Assembly (NCBI GenBank): GCA_902541745.1
Contig: CACBRW010000008.1
Coordinates: 1 to 42,183, forward strand
Source of the DNA: an uncultured Pelagibacteraceae bacterium
GTDB taxonomy: Bacteria > Pseudomonadota > Alphaproteobacteria > Pelagibacterales > Pelagibacteraceae
Direction: 5' to 3'
Length of the DNA stretch: 42,183 nucleotides
Part shown: positions 17,347-26,949 of the stretch, in pieces
Layout of the letters: each line of letters starts with the position of its first letter
Position numbering within the stretch: the stretch's first letter is position 1
Program-made: the position numbers and the translations under genes
The notes under the pieces: model-generated
The model's input: the letters and a program-made list of their open reading frames with translations, nothing else
Told to the model about the DNA's origin: nothing
Databases searched by the model: none

Positions 17347-17991
17347 TTAATTTATTTTTTTAATTTTTTTAATGTTTATTAAAAAAGAATCTTCACTTGT
17401 TAAACTTTTTTTTTCTGTATATTCCAGCTCCCAAATTTTTTTAGAATTTTCAAAAACTTTTTTTCCTTTTTTCCCCATAAAGAAAATTAAATTTTTATAT
17501 TTTGAAAAATTTTCATATACTAAATCTAAAACTACCGGCATTGGTTTGAATGCTCTAGACATTATTGTTCCTGTTTCTAAATTTTTTATTTCAAAAATAT
17601 TTTTTTGAAAAACTTTTGTTTTTAATTTTAATTTTTCTGACACTTCCTTTAAAAAATGGCTTTTATGGTAGCTTTTTTCATACAAATTAACATACATGTT
17701 ATTTTTCATACTTTTTAGTATGATTGCCACAATAATACCTGGAAAACCACCTCCTGAACCTAAATCTGTGGTTGTATTGCTATTTAAATCAACAAAATCA
17801 ATTATTTGTGCGGAATCTATAATATGGCGCTCAATTATGGTCTTTTTTGATGATGTATTTTGGCTAATTATGTTGATTTTTTTATTTTTTTCAAGAATCA
17901 TGGATATATAGTTTTCAAAGTCTAAAAATGTTTCACGTGAAACATTTAACTGGTTGATTCTAGAGTAAGAATTTAAAATTTCTTGATCCAT
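17347..17991 (-). CDS. rsmG: 16S rRNA (guanine-527-N7)-methyltransferase
   Basis: 214 residues. SAM-dependent methylation of G527 of 16S rRNA. The SAM site is DLGSGGGFPGIIVAI near 75-90. The N-terminal helical part holds LNVSRETFLDF, and IIERHIIDSAQI precedes the Rossmann core. A later RAFKPMPVVLDL block fits the family. The codons for VSRET carry an embedded parS palindrome. The start codon overlaps the mnmG stop by one base. Confidence 0.96.
   Translation of the reverse strand: MDQEILNSYSRINQLNVSRETFLDFENYISMILEKNKKINIISQNTSSKKTIIERHIIDSAQIIDFVDLNSNTTTDLGSGGGFPGIIVAIILKSMKNNMYVNLYEKSYHKSHFLKEVSEKLKLKTKVFQKNIFEIKNLETGTIMSRAFKPMPVVLDLVYENFSKYKNLIFFMGKKGKKVFENSKKIWELEYTEKKSLTSEDSFLINIKKIKKIN
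17929..17944. other. parS centromere site (exact consensus) inside rsmG
   Basis: The 16-mer TGTTTCACGTGAAACA is a perfect palindrome and matches the bacterial parS consensus exactly. It lies in the 5' part of rsmG, coding for Val-Ser-Arg-Glu-Thr, about 600 bp upstream of parA and about 9 kb from the probable origin. ParB would nucleate here. I found no second exact copy in the window. Confidence 0.93.
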
Positions 17992-19862
17992 TAAGCTATA
18001 TGCTTAATAGACTTTCTTTTGACGTGTGACAACAAAATATATACAGCTGCAGGTGTAATTCCATCAATTCTTAGAGCTTGACCCATAGTTTTTGGCTTAA
18101 TTTGCTTAAATTTGGCTTTTACCTCATTAGATAAACCTGATAGTCCATCATAATTAATTTTATCAGGAATAATTAGGTTTTCATCTCTTTTAAATGCTAA
18201 AATATCAGCTTTTTGCTTCTTTAAATATCCTCTATAATGCGCATTAATCTGTACTTGTTCATCAATTTCTTTACTAAAAAAAGGTATATCAGGCCATATC
18301 TCCCTAATCTTACTCATATTTACCCCTTTTTGGGTTAATACTTCTTCAGATGATCTCAAAATTCCATCTTTTGCTATTTTTATTCCAAATTTCTGTACTT
18401 TAGATGGTGATATTTTAGATTTACCCATTTTTAGATTTATTTGTCTAATTTGTTCAAATTTACTCAAATATACCTCTTTTCTCTCATCGCCTATTAAACC
18501 TATATCAATTCCCTTTACAGTTAATCTTTGATCAGCATTATCAGATCTTAAACTTAATCGATATTCTGCTCTTGATGTAAACATTCGATATGGCTCAGCT
18601 ACTCCTTTGGTAACCAAGTCATCAATCATTACCCCAATATAGGCGTCTGATCTATCAAGTATAAATGGTTCTAATTTTTTAACAGACAATGCAGCATTTA
18701 CTCCTGCTATAAGGCCTTGTGCAGCAGCTTCCTCATATCCTGTTGTCCCGTTAATCTGACCGGCTAGATAAAGGTTACTTATCTTCTTAGTTTCTAGTGT
18801 TAAGAATAGTTCACGTGGATCTACATAGTCATATTCTATTGCATATCCTGGTCTCAATATAGTTACATTCTCTAAACCATTGATATTATTACATATTTCT
18901 TGTTGAACCTCAGCTGGAAGTGATGTCGATATACCATTTGGGTAAATTGTATAATCATTTAGACCCTCAGGTTCTAAAAATATCTGATGACGAGTTTTGT
19001 CTGCAAATTTTACTATCTTATCTTCTATAGATGGACAATATCTTGGGCCTACTCCTTTTATACTACCTGAGTACATGGCACTCTTAGATAAATTCTTTTC
19101 TATAATTTTATGAACCTTCTCATTTGTATATGTCATCCGACAAGACACTTGTTTGTTCAAATTTTTTTTTGTTAGGAATGAAAAAAAATAAGGATCGTCG
19201 TCTGCTAATTGTTCTTCTAAGTTTTCAAAATTAATTGTCCTTGAATCTAACCTTGGTGGTGTTCCGGTCTTTAATCTTCCAATTTTAAAATTATATTTTG
19301 CTAATTGTTCACTCAAACCTGTAGAAGGTTTTTCATCATATCTTCCAGCAGGAGTTCTTTCATCACCTATATGTATCAAACCATTTAAAAAAGTCCCTGT
19401 TGTGAGTATTATCTTGTTAGATAGAACTTTCTTACCTTCTTTAGTTTCAAATCCACTTATTGAATTTTTATCGAAAATAAACTTAACAACGGGATCAGAA
19501 AAAACGCTTAAATTACAATAGTTTAACAATATTTCTTGCATATATTTACGATAAAGAGATCTGTCTGATTGAGTTCGAGGTCCTCTGACTGCTGGCCCTC
19601 TACTTCTATTTAATAATCTAAATTGTATACCCGATTTGTCTGCTACATCTCCCATAACACCATCAAGCGCATCTATTTCTCTAACCAAATGACCTTTCCC
19701 CAAGCCTCCTATTGCCGGGTTACAAGACATCTCACCTATAGTTTCTATTTTATGAGTAAATAGGGCAGTGTTCACTCCAAGACGAGCAGAAGCTGCTGCA
19801 GCTTCACATCCGGCATGACCTCCTCCAATTACAACTACATCAAATGACAAATCATTTTTCAT
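17991..19862 (-). CDS. mnmG: tRNA uridine-34 carboxymethylaminomethyl modification enzyme MnmG
   Basis: 623 residues, full length. An FAD-dependent enzyme that with MnmE modifies U34 in the anticodon of several tRNAs. The FAD dinucleotide-binding motif [17 protein letters not shown] is at 13-29. Further family blocks are [46 protein letters not shown] and [13 protein letters not shown]. The C-terminal MnmE-binding helical domain ends RKSIKHIA. Upstream is a 117-bp gap with a TATAAT on the minus strand at 19881-19886. The downstream stop overlaps the rsmG start. Confidence 0.98.
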   Translation of the reverse strand: MKNDLSFDVVVIGGGHAGCEAAAASARLGVNTALFTHKIETIGEMSCNPAIGGLGKGHLVREIDALDGVMGDVADKSGIQFRLLNRSRGPAVRGPRTQSDRSLYRKYMQEILLNYCNLSVFSDPVVKFIFDKNSISGFETKEGKKVLSNKIILTTGTFLNGLIHIGDERTPAGRYDEKPSTGLSEQLAKYNFKIGRLKTGTPPRLDSRTINFENLEEQLADDDPYFFSFLTKKNLNKQVSCRMTYTNEKVHKIIEKNLSKSAMYSGSIKGVGPRYCPSIEDKIVKFADKTRHQIFLEPEGLNDYTIYPNGISTSLPAEVQQEICNNINGLENVTILRPGYAIEYDYVDPRELFLTLETKKISNLYLAGQINGTTGYEEAAAQGLIAGVNAALSVKKLEPFILDRSDAYIGVMIDDLVTKGVAEPYRMFTSRAEYRLSLRSDNADQRLTVKGIDIGLIGDERKEVYLSKFEQIRQINLKMGKSKISPSKVQKFGIKIAKDGILRSSEEVLTQKGVNMSKIREIWPDIPFFSKEIDEQVQINAHYRGYLKKQKADILAFKRDENLIIPDKINYDGLSGLSNEVKAKFKQIKPKTMGQALRIDGITPAAVYILLSHVKRKSIKHIA

Positions 19863-19979
19863 AATCCAAATCTATATGTGATTATATAATTTACAAGATA
19901 GGCTTAGTTTTTTGTAAATAAGCCTTATTTATCAATGTTTTTTGATAAAAAAAGAGCAAAAATACAGCAAAATGGGTTA
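19863..19979 (-). promoter_or_regulatory. mnmE-mnmG gap with possible mnmG promoter and two hairpins
   Basis: 117 bp. On the minus strand a perfect -10-like TATAAT (19881-19886) stands about 19 nt before the mnmG ATG, but I see no good -35. Two small inverted repeats lie upstream: AGGCTTA/TAAGCCT (19900-19906 and 19919-19925) and TTATCAA/TTGATAA (19929-19935 and 19942-19948). Neither has a U tract on the mnmE side, so I do not call a terminator. Confidence 0.3.
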
Positions 19980-21311
19980 TTACTTGCCGATACAAAAATC
20001 GTTGAAAATACTACCTAATATCTCCTCTACATCAACTTTCCCGACTATCATACCTAAATGTCTTGTAGCTAATCTTAAATCTTCTGCAGCTTTATCAAAA
20101 TCTTCGATTTCTTTTTTTTTATTAAAATTATATAAGTATTCCAAACACTGTTGCAAATGTTGCCTATGTCTTTCTCTAGTAATTAAAATATCATCACTTG
20201 TAATAAATTTATTTTTTAAATTATTTTTTATTTTTAAAATTAATTCTTCAATATTTTTATTTTCTTTAATTGAAATTAAAACATGATTTGTTTTTTTAAT
20301 TTTAGGATCAATATCTTTTTCTAAAAGATCAGACTTATTTATAACTAAAATTGCATTTTCCTCCAACAAATCCTTCAAAACATCAGTAAAATCAAGGTTT
20401 TGGGTATCCACGACAACAAGCTTTAAATCTGCTTCCTCAGCTCTAATCAACGATAATTTAACGCCTTTCTTTTCTATCTCATCTTTGGAGTCTCTTATTC
20501 CCGCTGTGTCTGAAATTATGAGTGGATAACCGTCTATATTTAGATGAGTTTCAATTACGTCTCTAGTTGTGCCAGCAATTTCGGAAACTATTGCAACATC
20601 TCTATTAGATAAATGATTCATCAAACTAGATTTGCCAGCATTGGTTGGTCCAAGAATTGCTATCTTAAAACCTTCTCTTATTCTTTCTCCAACTTTCTGG
20701 TCGTTTAGTATTTTTTTAATTTTAATTATCACTTCATCAGAATCATTTTTAATTTCATCTAAAATATTATTTGGTAAATCCTCTTCTGGAAAATCTATTT
20801 TAGCTTCAACATGCGATAAAATTTTCAAAAGTTTTTCTCTTAAAAGATTAAATTGGTCTGCTGATTTTCCATTCATGATTTTAATTGCTTGTTGTCTCTG
20901 AATTTCTGTTTCTGACGAAATTAAATCAGCGATGCTTTCAGCTTTAAGTAAATTTATTTTTCCATTTTGAAATGCTAGTTTTGTAAATTCACCTGGCTCA
21001 GCTAATCTACAATTTTCTATATCTGAAAGAGAGGAGTGCAGGGCATCCACAACGGCTTTACTACCATGAACCTGTATCTCGGCCATATCCTCACCTGTGT
21101 AGCTGTCAGGGCCAGGGAAACATATGATTATACCCTCATCTATTAGCTCAGAAGTGTTGATTTTGTTGATTTTTCTTAGTGTTGCCACTCTTGGCTTGGG
21201 TGGTTCCTTGCCGGTTAAAAGTTTGATTGCTCTAAATGTTTCTTTTCCAGAAATTCTTATTACAGCAATACCCGAAATGCCAGGCCCGCTTGATAGGGCA
21301 TAAATTGTCAT
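19980..21311 (-). CDS. mnmE: tRNA modification GTPase MnmE
   Basis: 443 residues. A dimeric, K+-dependent GTPase partner of MnmG. The N-terminal tetrahydrofolate-binding domain starts MTIYALSSGPGISGIAVIRISG and contains DSYTGEDMAEIQVHG. The G domain starts at about 217, with P-loop GPTNAGKSS at 221-229, a DTAGIRDSKDEIEKKG switch II and NKSD. The C-terminus FCIGK carries the catalytic Cys of the family. Complete. It follows the TPR-sulfotransferase by 21 bp and precedes mnmG. Confidence 0.98.
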   Translation of the reverse strand: MTIYALSSGPGISGIAVIRISGKETFRAIKLLTGKEPPKPRVATLRKINKINTSELIDEGIIICFPGPDSYTGEDMAEIQVHGSKAVVDALHSSLSDIENCRLAEPGEFTKLAFQNGKINLLKAESIADLISSETEIQRQQAIKIMNGKSADQFNLLREKLLKILSHVEAKIDFPEEDLPNNILDEIKNDSDEVIIKIKKILNDQKVGERIREGFKIAILGPTNAGKSSLMNHLSNRDVAIVSEIAGTTRDVIETHLNIDGYPLIISDTAGIRDSKDEIEKKGVKLSLIRAEEADLKLVVVDTQNLDFTDVLKDLLEENAILVINKSDLLEKDIDPKIKKTNHVLISIKENKNIEELILKIKNNLKNKFITSDDILITRERHRQHLQQCLEYLYNFNKKKEIEDFDKAAEDLRLATRHLGMIVGKVDVEEILGSIFNDFCIGK

Positions 21312-21332
21312 ACGATAATTATACTTGGTTTT

Positions 21333-22886
21333 TTATAAGTTGGTATCAAGAATGTTAAACATCTCAGATAAATATTCTGCGTAAGGTTCATTAGATTGAA
21401 TTGAAGACTTATAAATAGGTTTACTAGCTTGAGCAACGCTTACTGTTTGAACTGGGGTTTTTTTATTTTTGTGGAAATTTAAGCATTCTGGATCCCATGG
21501 AAGATCACAAAATGAAATTATTTTTTTAACTTCTTGCTCCGGTGCGTTTATGATTTTTTCATAATTTGCATCAAAAATGTCATTTTTAAATTTAGATTTC
21601 CAGTAATCCATTAGTCTCGAATATAAAATATATTGTTCAGCTATATCTTTTTGATCGTATGCCCAAGACATAGTAGGAGATGAAAAATGATTTTTAAAAA
21701 TTGATAGACAATTATCTTTGGGATTTCTAAAACAGTGAATAATCTTGCTGTTAGGAAAAAAAATTTTAATAAATCCAATCCACATAAAATTTTGTGGGGC
21801 TTTATCAGTTACAAAATTTGATTTAAAATTGTGAAAACTTATTAAATTATTGTACTTTTTAAATATTTGATTTTCCGAATTTTTTATTTCATCAAGTATT
21901 TTTGATTTATTAAATTTTATACCTTCTAAAAAATTATTTTTTATAATCTCTGATAGATAATGAATTTCACCTGCACCCTCAACAGAATTATGAGATGCTA
22001 CCATTTGTTCAATCAAAGTAGTTCCAGATCTTGGCATTCCACAAATGAAAATATTTTTGTTTAGGTTATTTGGTTTAGGCTTTGTAATATCAATATTATC
22101 AAAAATATTTATAATATTATCAAATAGTTTTTTTGTATTTTCTAACACATGAGTTTGATCGTGTTTTTGAGTTAAATTTGCTTTTTTTAAAAATTGAAAA
22201 GAATTTTCATAATCTTTAAGATCCTCATACGCTTTTCCTAAAGCAAAAAAAAGTTCTGTTTTTTGATTGGAATTTAAACTTTTGTCATCAATAAATCTCT
22301 TCATCTCAGCTAAATGCGTCTGATCTTTATTATAATTAATCATTGTACTTAAAAGCTTGTGCGCATTTGTATTAAAGGGTTGAATATCAAGAATTTTTGA
22401 AAGATAATTTTTTGCGTCATTCATTTCTCCAATACTCTGGCAACAAACAGCAAGATTTAATAAAAGATTAATGTTTTTAGGTTCTATTTTAAGACCTTTT
22501 AACAGTAATTTCTTTGCTTCTTGATATTGATTGATTTCTCTTTTCAAATTTGCGTAATTATTTAAAGCTTTAACATTTGCAACGTCATTTCTAATGATTG
22601 TTTTGTATAGATTTTCAGCCTCTTCAAACTCAAATAAATTTTTATAGGAATTTGCTAAATTATTCATTGCTGCATAATTATCCTTTTGAGCTGATAATGC
22701 TTTATTGAAGCAAATAATTGATTTTTTTACTTGATTACATTGCTGTAAAATTAAACCCTGCAAATTAAAAAGATAAGAATTATTTGGAAATTTCTTTACT
22801 AAACTCTCACATTTTGACAATGCTTGAGAAAATTTATTTAAACTTATTAAATTATTTATTTCGACTATTCTGTTTTTAAAATCCAT
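21333..22886 (-). CDS. TPR-sulfotransferase fusion protein
   Basis: 517 residues. Residues 1 to about 240 are tetratricopeptide repeats (YAAMNNLANSYKNLFEFEEA, ALNNYANLKREINQYQEA). The rest is a PAPS-dependent sulfotransferase: 5'-phosphosulphate loop CGMPRSGTTLIEQ at about 282-294, a DKAPQNF stretch, and 3'-phosphate site HCFRNPKDNCLSIFKNHFSS. The pattern resembles the protein-tyrosine-sulfotransferase-like family frequent in marine alphaproteobacteria. It may sulphate a protein or glycan; the target is unknown and no signal peptide is seen. It sits between rho and mnmE, which are near-adjacent in many alphaproteobacteria, so it is probably an acquired insert. Confidence 0.87.
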   Translation of the reverse strand: MDFKNRIVEINNLISLNKFSQALSKCESLVKKFPNNSYLFNLQGLILQQCNQVKKSIICFNKALSAQKDNYAAMNNLANSYKNLFEFEEAENLYKTIIRNDVANVKALNNYANLKREINQYQEAKKLLLKGLKIEPKNINLLLNLAVCCQSIGEMNDAKNYLSKILDIQPFNTNAHKLLSTMINYNKDQTHLAEMKRFIDDKSLNSNQKTELFFALGKAYEDLKDYENSFQFLKKANLTQKHDQTHVLENTKKLFDNIINIFDNIDITKPKPNNLNKNIFICGMPRSGTTLIEQMVASHNSVEGAGEIHYLSEIIKNNFLEGIKFNKSKILDEIKNSENQIFKKYNNLISFHNFKSNFVTDKAPQNFMWIGFIKIFFPNSKIIHCFRNPKDNCLSIFKNHFSSPTMSWAYDQKDIAEQYILYSRLMDYWKSKFKNDIFDANYEKIINAPEQEVKKIISFCDLPWDPECLNFHKNKKTPVQTVSVAQASKPIYKSSIQSNEPYAEYLSEMFNILDTNL

Positions 22887-22912
22887 AGAATAATTGAATA
22901 AAACATAGGAAA

Positions 22913-24181
22913 TTAAGCTGGTTTATTCATAGAATTAAAAAACTCTGCATTATTTTTTGTATCTTTTAATTTTGAGTTTATAAACTCAATTGCATCCATT
23001 GTTCCCATCGGAGCAATAATCCTTCTAAGAACATTCATTTTTTGTAGATCGTTTTTATCGAATAATAATTCTTCTCTTCTAGTTCCAGATTTTGTTATAT
23101 CAATAGCTGGGTAAATTCTCTTATCTGCAATTTTTCTATCTAATATTGTTTCGCTGTTACCTGTGCCTTTAAATTCTTCGAAAATTACTTCATCCATTCT
23201 ACTTCCCGTATCAATTAAAGCCGTAGAAATAATTGTTAATGAACCGCCTTCTTCAATATTTCTCGCTGCACCAAAAAATCTTTTGGGTCTCTGAAGTGCA
23301 TTTGCATCAACACCTCCTGTTAGAACTTTTCCTGAACTTGGTATGACCGCGTTATATGCCCTTCCTAATCTTGTTATAGAATCTAATAATATAATAACAT
23401 CTTTTTTATGCTCAGTTAATCTTTTGGCTTTTTCAATAACCATTTCAGCTACTGCTACGTGCCTTTGTGCTGGTTCATCAAAAGTTGAGCTAATTACTTC
23501 GCCTTTTACAGTTCTTTGCATATCAGTCACTTCTTCTGGACGTTCATCAATCAACAATACCATAAGATAACATTCTGGATAATTTTTAGCTATTGAGTTT
23601 GCGATGCTTTGTAAAATCATTGTTTTTCCAGCTTTAGGTGGAGAGATAATTATAGATCTTTGTCCTTTACCTATTGGGCTTACTAGATCAATAAGTCTTG
23701 GGGTTAAATCTTGTTTTTTTTCAACTTTCGTGGTTTCAACTTCCATCACCAATTGTTTATCTGGATATAAGGGCGTTAAGTTATCAAATGCAATTTTGTG
23801 TCTTGCTTTTTCGGGTTCTTCAAAATTTATCTTACTAACTTGCAATAATGCAAAATATCTTTCTCCCTCTTTTGGGGCTCTAACAGGTCCTTCAACGGTA
23901 TCTCCAGTTCTTAGCCCAAATTTTCTGATCTGACTTGGACTTACATAAATATCATCTGGTCCTGGAAGATAATTAGACTCCATTGCTCTTAAAAAACCAA
24001 AGCCGTCTTGCAATAGCTGTAAAACACCTACGCCTGTAATTTCCTCTTTTTCGGCAACCTTCTTAAGAATTGCAAAAAGTATTTCCTGCTTTCTGAGTGT
24101 ACTAGCATTTTCTATACCAAGCTCTTCTGCTTGTGTAATAAGCTGTTCAGATGATTTTAGTTTTAGTTCTTGAATATTCAT
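22913..24181 (-). CDS. rho: Transcription termination factor Rho
   Basis: 423 residues from the ATG at 24181. An in-frame non-ATG start at 24220 would add 13 residues, but [14 protein letters not shown] is the family start. A hexameric RNA-dependent ATPase. The N-terminal Rho domain and RNA-binding cold-shock-like domain span about 1-120 ([35 protein letters not shown]). Walker [10 protein letters not shown] is at 180-188, Walker [17 protein letters not shown] near 260-275, and the secondary RNA site is in the Q-loop/R-loop region. Complete. Very few intrinsic terminators are visible in this window, so Rho may carry much of the load. Confidence 0.97.
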   Translation of the reverse strand: MNIQELKLKSSEQLITQAEELGIENASTLRKQEILFAILKKVAEKEEITGVGVLQLLQDGFGFLRAMESNYLPGPDDIYVSPSQIRKFGLRTGDTVEGPVRAPKEGERYFALLQVSKINFEEPEKARHKIAFDNLTPLYPDKQLVMEVETTKVEKKQDLTPRLIDLVSPIGKGQRSIIISPPKAGKTMILQSIANSIAKNYPECYLMVLLIDERPEEVTDMQRTVKGEVISSTFDEPAQRHVAVAEMVIEKAKRLTEHKKDVIILLDSITRLGRAYNAVIPSSGKVLTGGVDANALQRPKRFFGAARNIEEGGSLTIISTALIDTGSRMDEVIFEEFKGTGNSETILDRKIADKRIYPAIDITKSGTRREELLFDKNDLQKMNVLRRIIAPMGTMDAIEFINSKLKDTKNNAEFFNSMNKPA

Positions 24182-24248
24182 GATTAATTTTTTTGATAAG
24201 GACTTATCAGATATTACCAATATATATATTGCTGCTATTATTTCAACC

Positions 24249-24683
24249 CTAGATTGGCTTAAAAATAGTTAAAAATATAACAATAATAAGGATAACCGTT
24301 GGTATTTCATTAATTATTCTAAAAAATTTTGCAGATCTTGTATTTGTGGAGTTTTTTAAAGCAGAAAGACACTTTCCCAAATAATCATTGTATGCAGATA
24401 ACAATATAACAAGGACAATCTTTATTTGAAACCATAATTGAGAGAAAATGTCTATACCATTGAGATAAATTAATACTAATCCAAAAACCCAAGTAAAAAT
24501 CATTGCAGGTCGCATAATGTAAAAAAATAATCTTTTTTCCATCACCTCAAATATATCGGTTGCCGCTTTCTTCTCTTCATTTTCGACATGATAAACAAAA
24601 ATTCTAGGGAGATATAAAAGACCGGCCATCCAAGAAACAACAGCAATTAAATGTAAAGATTTAAATAACAAATAAGAATTCAT
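24249..24683 (-). CDS. hemJ: HemJ-type protoporphyrinogen oxidase (UPF0093 membrane protein)
   Basis: 144 residues with about four membrane segments. The first helix has [25 protein letters not shown], including the conserved His of the family. The C-terminus has a membrane helix ([15 protein letters not shown]). HemJ oxidises protoporphyrinogen IX in many alphaproteobacteria that lack HemG/HemY. The place between hemH and rho, right after hemE and hemH, fits haem synthesis. It starts 3 bp after the hemH stop. Confidence 0.9.
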   Translation of the reverse strand: MNSYLLFKSLHLIAVVSWMAGLLYLPRIFVYHVENEEKKAATDIFEVMEKRLFFYIMRPAMIFTWVFGLVLIYLNGIDIFSQLWFQIKIVLVILLSAYNDYLGKCLSALKNSTNTRSAKFFRIINEIPTVILIIVIFLTIFKPI

Positions 24684-24686
24684 ATA

Positions 24687-25682
24687 TCAGACATTTCTTT
24701 CAATTAAGGACTTTAGTAAAATGATGTGATCATTATTATCATTTAAACAGGGGATCATGTCAAAATTTTCTCCTCCTGAATTTAAAAAACTTTCTTTAGC
24801 TTGAATTTTAATTTCTTCTAAAGTTTCTACACAATCTGATGCAAAGCCTGGACAGATTGTAAGAACATTTTTGACACCCTCTGCGGGCAGGTTTTCTAAA
24901 GTCTTATCGGTATATGGTTGAAGCCATTCTTGTGGACCAAATCTTGACTGAAATGTAGTTTTAATTTTAATAGAATTAAATTTTTCTGAAATCAATCTTG
25001 TCGTTTTATGACAATAGCAATGATAAGGATCACCTTTATCGAAATATTTTTTTGGTATTCCATGATAAGAAGCAATGATAAGATCTGGTTTCCAACTGAT
25101 TTCATTTATTTTTTTATTGATAGAATTAACAAGTGCATCAATGTAGAGCGGATCAGATTCATAGTGAGGAATTATTTTTAAAGAAGGCTGCCACCTCATT
25201 TTCATTAAAGTTCTGTATACCTCATCACAAACTGTTGCCGTCGTGGCTGCCGCATATTGTGGATAAAGAGGAAGTATCACCAAGTTTTCACAGCCCATTT
25301 TGTGTAATTTATGAATCTTGCTCTTAATGCTAGGATTTCCATACCTCATAGCAAAATCTACAATAATGTTTTCTTTTGATATAAAATTTGAAATTTTCTC
25401 ACTTTGCTTTTTCGTATAATATAGAAGTGGTGAAATGTTTTCATCCTTCATCCATATTTCTTTATAAGCTTTAGCGGTTTTAGAGGGTCTAAAATTTAAA
25501 ATAAACAAATTCAAAATTATTTGCCAAAGGAATGGGTTTACCTCGATGACTCTTCTATCAGAAAGAAACTCTCTTAAATATTTTCTAATATCCAGCCAGT
25601 TAGTAGAATCGGGTGTGCCTAAGTTAATTATAAGCACACCTGTATTACCATATTTTATAGGCGGATGTTTTTTTTCAATCAT
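24687..25682 (-). CDS. hemH: Ferrochelatase
   Basis: 331 residues. It inserts Fe2+ into protoporphyrin IX. The N-terminal GVLIINLGTPDSTN, the ASYHGIPKKYFDKGDPYHCYC block with the metal-handling His, the FQSRFGPQEWLQPYTD stretch and CPGFASDCVETLEEI with catalytic Glu are all present. It starts inside the end of hemE (4-nt overlap, ATGA), so hemE-hemH are likely translationally coupled. Confidence 0.97.
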   Translation of the reverse strand: MIEKKHPPIKYGNTGVLIINLGTPDSTNWLDIRKYLREFLSDRRVIEVNPFLWQIILNLFILNFRPSKTAKAYKEIWMKDENISPLLYYTKKQSEKISNFISKENIIVDFAMRYGNPSIKSKIHKLHKMGCENLVILPLYPQYAAATTATVCDEVYRTLMKMRWQPSLKIIPHYESDPLYIDALVNSINKKINEISWKPDLIIASYHGIPKKYFDKGDPYHCYCHKTTRLISEKFNSIKIKTTFQSRFGPQEWLQPYTDKTLENLPAEGVKNVLTICPGFASDCVETLEEIKIQAKESFLNSGGENFDMIPCLNDNNDHIILLKSLIERNV

Positions 25683-26683
25683 TTAAAATCTTTTACAATT
25701 TTAATTAAGTTTTCAACCATTTCTGGTTTTGTTTCAGGTAAAATACCATGACCAAGATTAAATATATATGGATGATCACGAAAAATTTCTAAATACTTAA
25801 GTGTTTCTTTCTTTAATGTTTCTCTGTCTGTTAATAAAATTTTAGGATCTAAACCACCTTGAATAGGTATTTTTATTTCTCTAAGCATTTTTTTTGGATC
25901 AACATTATAATCAATATTAACGGCATCGGGTTTAACGATATCACAAAACTCTTTATAATTTTTTATTTCTCTAGGGAAACATATCACTGGCACATTTAAA
26001 GATTTTGTATAATTTACTAAGTTTAAAGTTGGTGAATAAACATAATTAGGTAAATCTTTTTCCTCTAACAATCCTGCCCAACTATCAAAAATTTGGATTA
26101 TGTTTGCACCACTTTCAATTTGATTTTTTATATGAACCTTTAGAAATTTTTCAATAATTAATAAAATTCTATTTATTAAAAAATCATCTTTAAAAAAATC
26201 TTTTTTCAAATTTTTTTTAGGTGACTGTTGATTGACCATATAAACTAATAATGTCCACGGAGCGCCAATAAAACCAATAGTATTTTTATTTTTTAAACTA
26301 TTATTTGAGCTAACTTTTTTTATTGCCTTATATACACGGTGTATTTTTTCTACAAAATCAATTTCATCAGTTTTAGTAATTTCGTTTAGATTTAATTCAC
26401 CTAATCTTGGCCCAAAGTTTTTTTCAAATTCTATTTTTTGACCTAATCCATATGGAAGCATTAAAATATCTGAAAATATAATTGCAGCATCTAAATCAAA
26501 TCTTCTTAAAGGTTGTAATGTTATTTCTGAAGATAAATTATCATCTAAACATAAATTAATAAAATTTGGATTTTTTTTTCTAATTTCTCTAAATTCTGGT
26601 AGATATCTTCCTGCCTGTCTCATAATCCATATAGGATTAAAAGAAGTATCTTTACTAGTTATTATCTTGTTTAAAGGTTTCAT
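25679..26683 (-). CDS. hemE: Uroporphyrinogen decarboxylase
   Basis: 334 residues. It decarboxylates uroporphyrinogen III to coproporphyrinogen III. WIMRQAGRYLPEFRE near 19-33 is the first signature. ALDAAIIFSDIL-type residues follow (DLDAAIIFSDILMLPYGLG), then GFIGAPWTLLVYM and the C-terminal NLGHGILPETKPEMV. It is the first gene of a long leftward run. Its ATG is the left edge of the origin candidate, as hemE is in Caulobacter and Rickettsia. Confidence 0.97.
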   Translation of the reverse strand: MKPLNKIITSKDTSFNPIWIMRQAGRYLPEFREIRKKNPNFINLCLDDNLSSEITLQPLRRFDLDAAIIFSDILMLPYGLGQKIEFEKNFGPRLGELNLNEITKTDEIDFVEKIHRVYKAIKKVSSNNSLKNKNTIGFIGAPWTLLVYMVNQQSPKKNLKKDFFKDDFLINRILLIIEKFLKVHIKNQIESGANIIQIFDSWAGLLEEKDLPNYVYSPTLNLVNYTKSLNVPVICFPREIKNYKEFCDIVKPDAVNIDYNVDPKKMLREIKIPIQGGLDPKILLTDRETLKKETLKYLEIFRDHPYIFNLGHGILPETKPEMVENLIKIVKDFK

Positions 26684-26949
26684 AAATAAGTATTATTAAT
26701 TATTGTAGTTGTAATATATCTTGTGAATAAAGGTGATTACTTTTTATAAACATTATATTCACAGTTTACTAACATCTTGTGTGGTTAAAATTGTTTAAAA
26801 TGAAGCTTTTTTATCATATCAATTTTTGTGGATTGTTTTACCCTATTTACTATTAATGTTAATAAATAGCGGTTTTTACAAGGTAAATTTATTAAATTTT
26901 AAATTGTGTAATTTAATTAAAATAATACAAATTTATTAACAATTTATTC
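26684..26949. other. Probable chromosomal replication origin (oriC)
   Basis: The longest non-coding gap of the window, 266 bp, between divergent hemE and the DUF299 gene. It holds a perfect DnaA box TTATTCACA (minus, 26722-26730), two single-mismatch boxes (ATATTCACA plus 26755-26763; TTAACCACA minus 26780-26788) and a weaker one (CAATCCACA minus 26827-26835). To the right are a near-perfect palindrome TATTAATGTTAATA (26851-26864) and a long AT-only-like stretch (about 26881-26948) that could be the unwinding element. Genes run away from it on both sides. The hemE-DUF299 location matches the established Caulobacter and Rickettsia origin. Boxes and strand pattern are seen; function is inferred. 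Confidence 0.7.

Noticed and set aside
18809-18819. Second CACGTG core as a parS candidate in mnmG
   Set aside because: The flanks (GTTCACGTGGA) do not give the palindromic parS consensus.
19929-19948. TTATCAA/TTGATAA hairpin as a terminator after mnmE
   Set aside because: On the transcribed strand there is no U tract after the stem, and both arms are AT-rich and weak.
24182-24220. 13-residue N-terminal extension of Rho from an upstream in-frame start
   Set aside because: The canonical Rho N-terminus begins at the ATG at 24181; the extension has no family similarity.
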